Source: an uncultured Collinsella sp. (GTDB lineage Bacteria > Actinomycetota > Coriobacteriia > Coriobacteriales > Coriobacteriaceae). From it: a DNA stretch of 5,267 bases. Below, piece after piece: positions 1 to 4,841 of this stretch. A model generated the notes under the pieces. It saw only the letters and a program-made list of their open reading frames with translations, was not told the origin of the DNA and made no database searches. The first letter of the stretch is position 1, and each line of letters begins with the position of its first letter. Both the position numbers and the translations under genes were made by a program. The DNA lies in the NCBI GenBank assembly GCA_902494945.1, contig CABUVF010000147.1, positions 1-5,267 of the forward strand, given 5' to 3'.

Positions 1-129
1 GGCCTGGACGCCATCGCCGTGGGCCCGACGCTCTCCGATGTCCACACCCCGGACGAGAGCATGGAGCTCGCTTCTGCCGAGCGCTTCTACGAGCTGCTCA
101 TCGACGTCCTCAAGCGCCTTGCCGCGTAA
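1..129 (+). CDS. pepD: C-terminal end of an M20-family dipeptidase (PepD-like aminoacyl-histidine dipeptidase), partial
   Basis: Only the last 42 residues are present, read in frame from base 1 to a TAA at 127-129. The visible tail has the order hydrophobic strand, G-P-T, then D-V-H-T-P-D-E, then an E/S-rich helix ending L-K-R-L-A-A. This matches the C-terminus of PepD (M20 peptidases that cleave Xaa-His and other dipeptides using two zinc ions), where the family motif is GPT-x4-HSPDE. The His of that motif (bases 43-45) corresponds to the last zinc ligand of the catalytic domain in PepD. The product is expected to be cytosolic and to recycle dipeptides. The gene is followed by its own intrinsic terminator and is convergent with hipA. 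Other M20 dipeptidases or tripeptidases share this end, so the family is safer than the exact substrate. Confidence 0.75.
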   Translation, partial: GLDAIAVGPTLSDVHTPDESMELASAERFYELLIDVLKRLAA

Positions 130-185
130 GGGTCGCGCTAGCAGCAGTTCGAGCCACGTGCTGGCGGATTGCAAATGACATTACG

Positions 186-231
186 AGAGGGGGCATCCGA
201 ACTTTTGCGACGGGCGCCCCCCTCTTCTTTT
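186..231 (+). terminator. Intrinsic terminator of the dipeptidase gene
   Basis: An eight-pair stem AGAGGGGG (186-193) with CCCCCTCT (218-225) is followed by TCTTTT (226-231). The loop is about 24 bases and contains a possible small inner pairing (CCG at 197-199 with CGG at 211-213). It lies 56 bases after the dipeptidase stop codon. Read on the minus strand, the hairpin is not followed by a T run, so it is not a convincing terminator for the convergent hipA. Confidence 0.75.
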
Positions 232-254
232 AAGAAATGTGGATTGATTGGCGC

Positions 255-1559
255 CTAGCCCATATCCGCCTTGATGAGGTCGAGGGTGCGCTGGCAGTTT
301 TCGCGGACGGGGCCGAGCATGTGCTCGCGCAGGTCCGCCATGCCGGGCAGGTCGGCGTATTCGTCCATGATCTCTTCCATGCAAATGGGCACCTCGTAGG
401 CGAGGTCCATCATGGTCGCAAAGCAAAACTTCTCGGATAGCCCGGCATCGGTGAGCGCCGCCTCCAGCGCGGGGTCGCCCATACCGTGGTATCGGCGGAT
501 AGCGCCTGGACCGATGCGCCCCACTCGATTTTCGCCGCCAACGCTCATGGCAAGGCGCGCCCGGCGGCGCATACGCTCGTACGCCAAGCCCGATGCGACA
601 TCGTACATGGGTGCGAGCGCTGCGTTTGTGCCTTTGCCTAGGATGAGCGAGTAGTTTTTAGCGTGTGCGTCAGGCGCTCCGATAATGGCGTTATAGAACA
701 ACATATAGGTAAAAAGCACAAGATTCATGTGGTGGGGGACTGTGTTAATCAGTCGTTCTTGGATGTCTCGTGTGGTTGGTCCTCCGTCGGCGGTGTATTT
801 CTGGCTTGGCAATACACCGAGCGCCTGGCAAAAGTCCTCCTGATGCAGCCTTTCGATATTCCCGCTGCTATTGACCATTCTGTCGTACCGTTCAACGACG
901 AGCGCGGCTTCGTCTTCAAATGTGCAATAGGAGACGTTGGCAGTTGGAATGCCAACACGCCGAGCCGTTTTCATGCAGACGAATTCGTTTAAGGCCTGAT
1001 GTTTGAACCCAACGACACCATTTTTGAAGATATGGGTAGTGGGGGATGACCCTAGACATTCGCACCATTGGCCATCATGCCAAGCTAGTGCAAATTTGCC
1101 TTGGTTGCCGCCCAGGGACCAGCTTTCGTTGGAGCCCATCCATGTCTCTCTTTCGTCATCGCGAATTGCTTTGAGCTTGTGAGCGATTTGAGAATTGGTA
1201 AGCGGGCGGTATGCCGAGACCCTGCCGCGGGCGGCGCCTAATTGATTGGTTCGACAAAACTGAACGGCCCCCGCGCAGTCAAGACCGATATGGCACAAGA
1301 GGGCGACGGGGTTGTTGGATGCAACGTCATACTCGGCGGCAATAGCGCGACGCTGCTCTTGACTGTCGGGCAAAAGGCCAAATAGGAACGGGCGGACGAT
1401 GTTATGGCCATACGTGCGATTGGAAAGCGGCATTGTTAGCGATAGCGGTGCTCCGCGATAGGTTGGGGCGTATACAAAGCTGCAGAGTCCATGCTCGTCT
1501 TGCCGGAGAGCGCCTGCGATTTCGCCACAAATGAGGGTTGCAAGCTCCATCTCTGCCAT
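255..1559 (-). CDS. hipA: HipA-family serine/threonine kinase toxin
   Basis: A 434-residue protein with the full HipA architecture: an N-terminal N1 ('couple') domain at about 1-105, with the family-typical F-x-x-L-L-P-D at 60-65 and I-G-x-D-C-x-G-A at 91-98, then the kinase core. Visible motifs are the regulatory autophosphorylation loop W-S-L-G-G-N-Q-G-K (147-155, Ser148 equivalent to E. coli Ser150), the ATP-binding lysine in T-H-I-F-K (Lys179), V-E-R-Y-D-R (222-227), H-Q-E-D (239-242), the catalytic loop D-A-H-A-K-N (Asp297, Asn302) and the metal-binding Y-D (Asp320). Length is normal (E. coli HipA is 440) and no key residue is missing, so it should be an active kinase. E. coli HipA phosphorylates glutamyl-tRNA synthetase; the target here is unknown. 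The ATG directly abuts the hipB stop (TAA then ATG), with AAGG about 12 bases upstream, so the two are co-transcribed. Two hand-counted 60-base lines (661-780) give about 47-48% GC, against about 62% for a line inside disA, which suggests horizontal gain. Confidence 0.93.
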   Translation of the reverse strand: MAEMELATLICGEIAGALRQDEHGLCSFVYAPTYRGAPLSLTMPLSNRTYGHNIVRPFLFGLLPDSQEQRRAIAAEYDVASNNPVALLCHIGLDCAGAVQFCRTNQLGAARGRVSAYRPLTNSQIAHKLKAIRDDERETWMGSNESWSLGGNQGKFALAWHDGQWCECLGSSPTTHIFKNGVVGFKHQALNEFVCMKTARRVGIPTANVSYCTFEDEAALVVERYDRMVNSSGNIERLHQEDFCQALGVLPSQKYTADGGPTTRDIQERLINTVPHHMNLVLFTYMLFYNAIIGAPDAHAKNYSLILGKGTNAALAPMYDVASGLAYERMRRRARLAMSVGGENRVGRIGPGAIRRYHGMGDPALEAALTDAGLSEKFCFATMMDLAYEVPICMEEIMDEYADLPGMADLREHMLGPVRENCQRTLDLIKADMG

Positions 1560-1991
1560 TTATTTCACAACCTTACAGCCAAAGGAGAGGCCTGAAGTGC
1601 CGGAAAGGCCTTGCTCGGCTGCGATTTGGGCCAGCAAGGCACCATAGGAAGATGGCGTTCCCTGTCGAGCGGGTCGTCTGCCTACGCTTGGCTTTGGCAG
1701 GGCATTCGAGTTCGCGATAGGGAGGTCCGCTTTCGTCGTCGGATGTTCGGAGGGCGATGCGATGGAGTCGTTATCGCTTTGCGCAAAGAGACCTATGCCG
1801 AGTGCGTTAAAGACGGACAGCAACTTGTCGAGTCGAATGCCGGTGGCGTCTCCCAGCTCGAGCGATGCGAGCAGGCGCTCCGAAACACTGGCCGTTTTGG
1901 CGAGGGCGGCACGGGTGAGACCCTGAGCCTCGCGTGCCTGGCGCACGTAGATGCCAGCTTGGCGCGGTGTGGTGATGGGAAGGGTATTCAC
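1560..1991 (-). CDS. hipB: HipB-like antitoxin, XRE-family helix-turn-helix repressor with a long C-terminal tail
   Basis: A 143-residue protein. Residues about 12-70 form an XRE/Cro-type HTH domain: R-Q-A-R-E-A-Q-G-L-T-R-A-A-L-A-K, then V-S-E-R-L-L-A-S-L-E-L-G, then L-D-K-L-L-S-V-F-N-A-L-G-I-G-L, which is the usual HipB pattern. It should neutralise HipA by complex formation and repress the operon from the palindrome just upstream. The start is a GTG (1991-1989) with AGGAG six bases before it. The stop codon touches the hipA ATG with no gap. Oddly, residues 71-143 extend well beyond the usual HipB length (88 in E. coli): a Ser/Pro/Asn-rich stretch to about 112, then a short likely helix around Y116-Q127 and a Gly/Ser-rich end. 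The function of this tail is not evident from sequence. Confidence 0.88.
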   Translation of the reverse strand: MNTLPITTPRQAGIYVRQAREAQGLTRAALAKTASVSERLLASLELGDATGIRLDKLLSVFNALGIGLFAQSDNDSIASPSEHPTTKADLPIANSNALPKPSVGRRPARQGTPSSYGALLAQIAAEQGLSGTSGLSFGCKVVK

Positions 1992-1997
1992 GACGAT

Positions 1998-2002
1998 CTC
2001 CT
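1998..2002 (-). promoter_or_regulatory. Ribosome binding site fixing the GTG start of hipB
   Basis: On the minus strand AGGAG lies six bases before the GTG at 1991-1989. No in-frame ATG lies nearby upstream, so this site decides the start. It directly follows the right-hand end of the 45-bp palindrome. Confidence 0.8.
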
Positions 2003-2004
2003 AA

Positions 2005-2049
2005 CGTGCAGACTTTTGCATATCAGTATGACATGCAAAAGTCTGCACG
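2005..2049. promoter_or_regulatory. 45-bp palindrome, probable HipB operator over the hipBA promoter
   Basis: A perfect 17-bp inverted repeat: CGTGCAGACTTTTGCAT at 2005-2021 and its exact complement at 2033-2049. The 11-base centre adds three more symmetric pairs (2023-2025 with 2029-2031). It lies 14 bases before the hipB start codon. HipB-type repressors bind palindromes in their own promoter (E. coli uses TATCC-N8-GGATA), so an operator is the natural reading, although the sequence differs from the E. coli one. There is no T run on either side, so it is not a terminator. The half-site ATGCAAAA (or TTTTGCAT) recurs in the neighbouring palindrome. Confidence 0.75.
2025..2033 (-). promoter_or_regulatory. 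Possible extended -10 promoter element for hipBA
   Basis: On the minus strand the centre of the 45-bp palindrome reads TGTCATACT: a TGn extension followed by CATACT, which matches the -10 consensus at four of six positions. No good -35 box is visible at 16-18 bases. The location, about 34 bases before the hipB start and inside the operator, fits a repressor-occluded promoter. This is a weak call resting on position as much as sequence. Confidence 0.35.
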
Positions 2050-2083
2050 AAAAGGCCTCATGCAAAACTTTGCATGAGGCCTT
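2050..2083 (-). terminator. Probable mntP terminator hairpin that also carries hipBA operator half-sites
   Basis: A perfect 15-bp inverted repeat, AAGGCCTCATGCAAA at 2052-2066 and its complement at 2069-2083, separated by only two bases. On the minus strand it lies 36 bases after the mntP stop codon and its stem runs into TTTT (2053-2050), so it can serve as an intrinsic terminator with a short U tract. The inner part contains ATGCAAAA (2060-2067) and the near-match CTTTGCAT (2068-2075), the same half-site found in the adjacent 45-bp palindrome, so it may instead or also be a second repressor site. Confidence 0.6.
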
Positions 2084-2119
2084 GTACTGGCGTTGAGTTT
2101 TGAGCGATTGTGTTTGGCG

Positions 2120-2698
2120 TTACAGTGCGAGGATCCCAAGGTGCTCAAGCAAGATCTTAAGTCCGATGAGGATGAGCACGATGCCGCCCACGATGGTGGC
2201 AGGTTTTTCGTAGCGCGCGCCAAAGGTGTGGCCGATCGCTACGCCGGCGACGGAGAAGATAAACGTTGTGACGCCGATAAGCGATACAGCGGGAACGATG
2301 TCAACCGAGAGCGCCGCAAATGAGATGCCTATGGCTAGGGCGTCGATTGAGGTGGCGATGGCGAGGATCAGGTACTCGCCCAGGTCAATCTTTTCGGCAT
2401 CCTTGCCGTCGCCTTCATTCTCGTCCTCGGTAAAGGCTTCCCACAGCATTTTGCCGCCGATAAAGGCCAAAAGGATAAAGGCGATCCAATGGTCGATGGG
2501 TCCGATGATGCCCATGAATTGGCTGCCAAGCGCCCATCCGATTACGGGCATGCCGGCCTGAAAGCCGCCAAAGAACAGGCCGAGCACCACGGCGACTTTA
2601 AGGTTGATCTTCTTCATGCCAAGGCCCTTGCAGATGGATACGGCAAAGGCATCCATCGAAAGGCCAACGGCGAGCAGCACGAGCTCTGCGAGTCCCAT
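2120..2698 (-). CDS. mntP: MntP manganese efflux pump
   Basis: A 192-residue inner-membrane protein of the MntP (DUF204) family, which exports Mn2+ and protects against manganese overload. It shows the internal duplication of the family: G-L-S-M-D-A-F-A-V-S-I (12-22) in the first half and T-S-I-D-A-L-A-I-G-I-S (116-126) in the second, each with a conserved membrane Asp (Asp16, Asp119). Six hydrophobic segments can be read at about 4-24, 36-56, 68-88, 107-130, 134-157 and 166-186, with an acidic loop (E-D-E-N-E-G-D) at 91-97. Length fits the family (about 188). The ATG at 2698 was chosen because GAGGGAG lies seven bases upstream. The frame stays open to 2851, but that extension would run through the riboswitch and terminator. 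The gene is preceded by a yybP-ykoY riboswitch, which independently supports the function. Confidence 0.95.
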   Translation of the reverse strand: MGLAELVLLAVGLSMDAFAVSICKGLGMKKINLKVAVVLGLFFGGFQAGMPVIGWALGSQFMGIIGPIDHWIAFILLAFIGGKMLWEAFTEDENEGDGKDAEKIDLGEYLILAIATSIDALAIGISFAALSVDIVPAVSLIGVTTFIFSVAGVAIGHTFGARYEKPATIVGGIVLILIGLKILLEHLGILAL

Positions 2699-2705
2699 AG
2701 TCTGG

Positions 2706-2747
2706 CTCCCTCTCTGCGGGCGGGCCCGCGTGTACCTCTTGGGGGAG
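2706..2747 (-). promoter_or_regulatory. Possible Shine-Dalgarno-masking hairpin in the mntP leader
   Basis: In the transcript, CUCCC (2747-2743) is complementary to the mntP Shine-Dalgarno GGGAG (2710-2706). Between them sits a compact GC hairpin, GCGGG (2729-2725) with CCCGC (2720-2716), which would bring the two together. This lies after the riboswitch terminator, so it would act on readthrough transcripts. The complementarity is seen directly; a regulatory role is inference. Confidence 0.35.
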
Positions 2748-2751
2748 TAAC

Positions 2752-2796
2752 AAAAAAGACCCGTGGCGTACGCGTTGCGCGCACAGCCACGAGTCT
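2752..2796 (-). terminator. Intrinsic terminator forming the expression platform of the mntP riboswitch
   Basis: In the RNA, AGACUCGUGGC (2796-2786) pairs with GCCACGGGUCU (2767-2757) through eleven pairs including one G-U. The stem continues after a single bulged U into GUGCGCG/CGCGUAC with a CAA loop. Six U residues (2757-2752) follow. The 5' arm includes bases 2793-2789, which also form the 3' side of riboswitch stem P1, so the two structures cannot coexist. Confidence 0.85.
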
Positions 2797-2886
2797 CGTT
2801 CATTAAGGCAAGCCAGGCCGCATCGGCCAGTGTGTTGACTTGCCGCGCCACCGGAGGCGAACCCGATCACGCGACTACTCCCTCAT
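2789..2886 (-). ncRNA. yybP-ykoY manganese riboswitch aptamer upstream of mntP
   Basis: The minus strand carries the family landmarks in order: a 5' G-G-G-A-G-U-A-G block just after P1, two stem arms, and a 3' A-A-C-G-A-G-A-C-U block. Pairings that can be traced are P1 AUGAG (2886-2882) with CUCGU (2793-2789); the first arm CGCG (2873-2870) with CGCG (2847-2844), then AUCGG (2867-2863) with CCGGU (2854-2850); the second arm GGCAAG (2844-2839) with CUUGCC (2812-2807), capped by GGCC-GAUGC-GGCC (2828-2816). This class senses Mn2+ and commonly precedes mntP and other Mn exporters. Binding should stabilise P1, hold back the 5' arm of the downstream terminator and let mntP be transcribed: an ON switch. 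Family recognition is by eye, not by covariance model. Confidence 0.88.
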
Positions 2887-2900
2887 TTATGCGAATCCCG

Positions 2901-2909
2901 ATGCTACCA
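2901..2909 (-). promoter_or_regulatory. Possible extended -10 promoter element for the mntP riboswitch transcript
   Basis: The minus strand reads TGGTAGCAT, a TGn extension followed by TAGCAT (four of six to the -10 consensus). Transcription would begin around 2893, a few bases before the aptamer P1 stem. No strong -35 box is visible at the usual distance. The fit to the aptamer boundary is the main support. Confidence 0.4.
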
Positions 2910-3033
2910 CATAAGCAGCTCATTTGGATTGGGGCTCTCAGCTGTGTTCGCTCATTCTGTAAGCATCGGATTTTGCGGGCGTCACAGAGGCAAACCGTGA
3001 GAAACTTATTGACGTTTATGGAGCGTATACGAT

Positions 3034-3038
3034 GGGAG
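3034..3038 (+). promoter_or_regulatory. Ribosome binding site fixing the TTG start of disA
   Basis: GGGAG is seven bases upstream of the TTG at 3046-3048. Nearby ATGs at 3018, 3032 and 3041 are out of frame, and an in-frame TGA at 3010-3012 limits upstream extension. The in-frame ATG at 3073 would cut away residues that other DisA proteins have. Confidence 0.7.
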
Positions 3039-3045
3039 CGATGCC

Positions 3046-4113
3046 TTGGATAAGAACGAGCTGCAAAAGCGTATGGAACAGGCCATCCGCCTGACGGCAC
3101 CTGGCCAGCCGATTCGCACCGCCCTCGACATGATCATTGCTGGTCACCTGGGCGCTCTTATTTGCGTCGGCGACACCGAAAACGTGCTCGCTGCTGGTAA
3201 CGACGGCTTCCCGCTCAACATTTCGTTTACCTCGAACCGCCTGTTCGAGCTTTCCAAGATGGACGGCGCCATCGTCATCGACGGCGACCTCACCCAGATC
3301 CTGCGCGCCAACTTCCACCTCAATCCCGATCCCTCGCTTGCCACGAGTGAGACGGGCATGCGTCACCGCACCGCCGCCCGCATGTCGGTGCTCACGGATG
3401 CCATCGTGATCTCGGTCTCGGCCCGTCGTGCCGTCGTCAACGTGTACGTTCACGGCAAGAGCTACGAGATCCAGCCCGTCACCACCATCATGAGCTCGGT
3501 CAACCAGCTCGTCGCCACGCTCCAGACTACCCGTCAGTCGCTCGACCGCTCCCTGCTGCGCCTGACGGCCCTCGAGCTCGACGACTACGTTACGCTCGCC
3601 GACATTACCGGGATTTTCTCGAGCTTCGAGATCATGCAGCAGGCAAAGACCGAACTTAAGGATTGCATTGTCAAGCTGGGCAACCAGGGCAAGCTCGTGC
3701 AGATGCAGCTCGAGCAGCTCGCCGGCTCCAGCATGGATACCGAGTACGACCTGATGATTCGCGACTATGCGAGCGATTCCTCCGAGGCCAATGCCGAAAA
3801 GATCCGCGCCAACCTGAGCCGTATGACGCCCAAGGACTTGTCCGACCCGCAGCATGTGGCGGCGGTTCTGGGTTACGACGACCTGGACGAGGACTCCGTC
3901 ATGACACCGCTGGGCCTGCGCACGCTTTCGCGCGTGTCCGTCGTGCGCGACGGCGTGGCCGAGAAGATCGTCGACGAGTATGGATCGCTGCAGGAGCTCA
4001 TGGACGACATCAGCGAAGATCCGGAGCGCCTGGGCGACTTTGGCGTCAACAACCCTGCCATTCTTGCGGACTCCCTGTACCGCATGAAGGGCACCAAACA
4101 GGGGAACGCATAA
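3046..4113 (+). CDS. disA: DisA diadenylate cyclase (DNA-integrity scanning c-di-AMP synthase)
   Basis: A 355-residue protein that condenses two ATP into the second messenger c-di-AMP. DisA forms octamers that scan DNA and lower cyclase activity at branched or damaged structures. The N-terminal DAC domain (about 15-145) carries both signature motifs: D-G-A at 73-75 in K-M-D-G-A-I-V-I, and G-M-R-H-R-T-A-A-R at 104-112. A helical spine (about 150-285) follows, then a C-terminal helix-hairpin-helix DNA-binding region (about 285-350, P-L-G-L-R-T-L-S-R to the L-G-D-F-G-V segment). Length matches B. subtilis DisA (about 360). The start is TTG, supported by a well-placed GGGAG. Its TAA overlaps the ispD ATG by one base, so the genes are translationally linked. 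The common neighbour radA is not immediately upstream; mntP lies there divergently instead. Confidence 0.96.
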   Translation: MDKNELQKRMEQAIRLTAPGQPIRTALDMIIAGHLGALICVGDTENVLAAGNDGFPLNISFTSNRLFELSKMDGAIVIDGDLTQILRANFHLNPDPSLATSETGMRHRTAARMSVLTDAIVISVSARRAVVNVYVHGKSYEIQPVTTIMSSVNQLVATLQTTRQSLDRSLLRLTALELDDYVTLADITGIFSSFEIMQQAKTELKDCIVKLGNQGKLVQMQLEQLAGSSMDTEYDLMIRDYASDSSEANAEKIRANLSRMTPKDLSDPQHVAAVLGYDDLDEDSVMTPLGLRTLSRVSVVRDGVAEKIVDEYGSLQELMDDISEDPERLGDFGVNNPAILADSLYRMKGTKQGNA

Positions 4114-4841
4114 TGGCGCCCGTATGCGCCGTGGTCGTTGCCGGTGGCAGCGGCCAGCGCTTTGGTAACCCCGGCGGCAAGCAGCTCGTTAACGTGGCGG
4201 GTCGTCCGCTTATGAGTTGGTCCATCCGCGCGTTCGATCGGAGCGAAAAGGTCGGTCACATCGTGGTGGTGTGTCCTGCCGAGCGTCGTGCCGAGATGCG
4301 CCGCCTGGCAATTGACCCGTTTGACTATGACACGCCCATCAGCTTTGCCGATGCCGGCGATACCCGCCAGGATTCCACGCGAGCCGGCGTGCATGCGGTC
4401 CCGGCAGGCTTTGAATACGTCGCCATTCATGACGGCGCTCGTCCGCTCATTACCACCGAGGCCATCGACCATGCGATTGACGTGCTCGTGGGCGACCGCT
4501 CACTCGACGGCGTCGTGTGTGGACAGCCCGCGATCGACACGCTCAAGATCGTCGATGGCGATAATATCGTTGAGACGCCGCCACGCGAACTCTATTGGGC
4601 CGCGCAGACGCCGCAGATCTTTAGCGTCGACGCCATGAGGCGCGCCCACGCCGCAGCCATCGCCGAAGGCTTTGTCGGTACGGACGATTCGTCACTGGTC
4701 GAGCGCATGGGCGGGCGCGTCCGCTGTGTCCAGAGCCCACGCGACAACCTTAAGGTGACGGTGCCCGAGGACCTGCGTCCCGTAACCGCGATTCTGCTCG
4801 GTCGCATGGCCGAGGGAGAGGACCTTCCCCATGTTCAGTAA
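4113..4841 (+). CDS. ispD: IspD, 2-C-methyl-D-erythritol 4-phosphate cytidylyltransferase
   Basis: A 242-residue cytosolic enzyme of the non-mevalonate (MEP) isoprenoid pathway that joins MEP and CTP to give CDP-methylerythritol and pyrophosphate. The N-terminal nucleotide-binding loop A-G-G-S-G-Q-R-F-G-N-P-G-G-K-Q (10-24) is intact, with Arg16 and Lys23 in the catalytic positions. Further motifs are T-R-Q-D-S (84-88), I-H-D-G-A-R-P (105-111, usually VHDAARP, so one Ala is replaced by Gly), D-T-L-K (142-145), T-P-Q-I-F (166-170), T-D-D-S-S-L-V-E (190-197) and N-L-K-V-T-V-P-E-D-L (212-221). The frame is open upstream to 3663 inside disA, but the ATG at 4113 gives the normal N-terminus and overlaps the disA stop by one base. 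It is followed by ispF with an 11-base overlap, the usual ispDF pairing. Confidence 0.96.
   Translation: MAPVCAVVVAGGSGQRFGNPGGKQLVNVAGRPLMSWSIRAFDRSEKVGHIVVVCPAERRAEMRRLAIDPFDYDTPISFADAGDTRQDSTRAGVHAVPAGFEYVAIHDGARPLITTEAIDHAIDVLVGDRSLDGVVCGQPAIDTLKIVDGDNIVETPPRELYWAAQTPQIFSVDAMRRAHAAAIAEGFVGTDDSSLVERMGGRVRCVQSPRDNLKVTVPEDLRPVTAILLGRMAEGEDLPHVQ

Larger units (their letters stand above)
2891..3045. other. Divergent intergenic region between the mntP leader and disA
   Basis: Together with the riboswitch leader this makes a 347-base gene-free stretch between mntP and disA. This part must hold the promoters for both directions. Towards mntP there is one plausible extended -10 (listed separately). 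Towards disA there is a good -35-like TTGACG at 3009-3014, but the best -10-like TATACG follows after only 11 bases, so no confident promoter can be assigned. I see no repeat or RNA gene here. Confidence 0.6.

Noticed and set aside
181..426. Short minus-strand open frame overlapping the 3' end of hipA
   Set aside because: It is out of frame with hipA, Arg/His/Pro-rich, and ends inside the dipeptidase terminator; it looks like a shadow of hipA.
2005..2083. Paired palindromes as a small CRISPR-like or REP-type repeat
   Set aside because: There are only two palindromes of different sequence, with no regular spacers and no further copies in the window. Operator and terminator readings explain them better.
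1611..2096. Plus-strand 161-residue open frame opposite hipB
   Set aside because: It has no recognisable domain, covers the antitoxin on the other strand and runs through both palindromes, so it is most likely spurious.
2699..2851. 51-residue N-terminal extension of mntP
   Set aside because: It would be translated from the riboswitch and terminator, is not hydrophobic like the family N-terminus, and lacks a ribosome site. The ATG at 2698 has one.
3009..3031. TTGACG plus TATACG as a disA promoter
   Set aside because: The spacing is only 11 bases, too short for a sigma-70-type promoter, and the -10 would lie almost on the ribosome binding site.
3016..3855. A 279-residue open frame on the minus strand opposite disA
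   Set aside because: It is a by-product of high-GC codon use in disA. It is rich in Gly/Val/His/Glu repeats with no recognisable domain, and the opposite strand encodes a complete DisA.
3663..4112. Upstream extension of the ispD frame into disA
   Set aside because: The extension overlaps disA in another frame and is Arg/Gly-rich. IspD homologues begin at the nucleotide-binding strand found right after the ATG at 4113.
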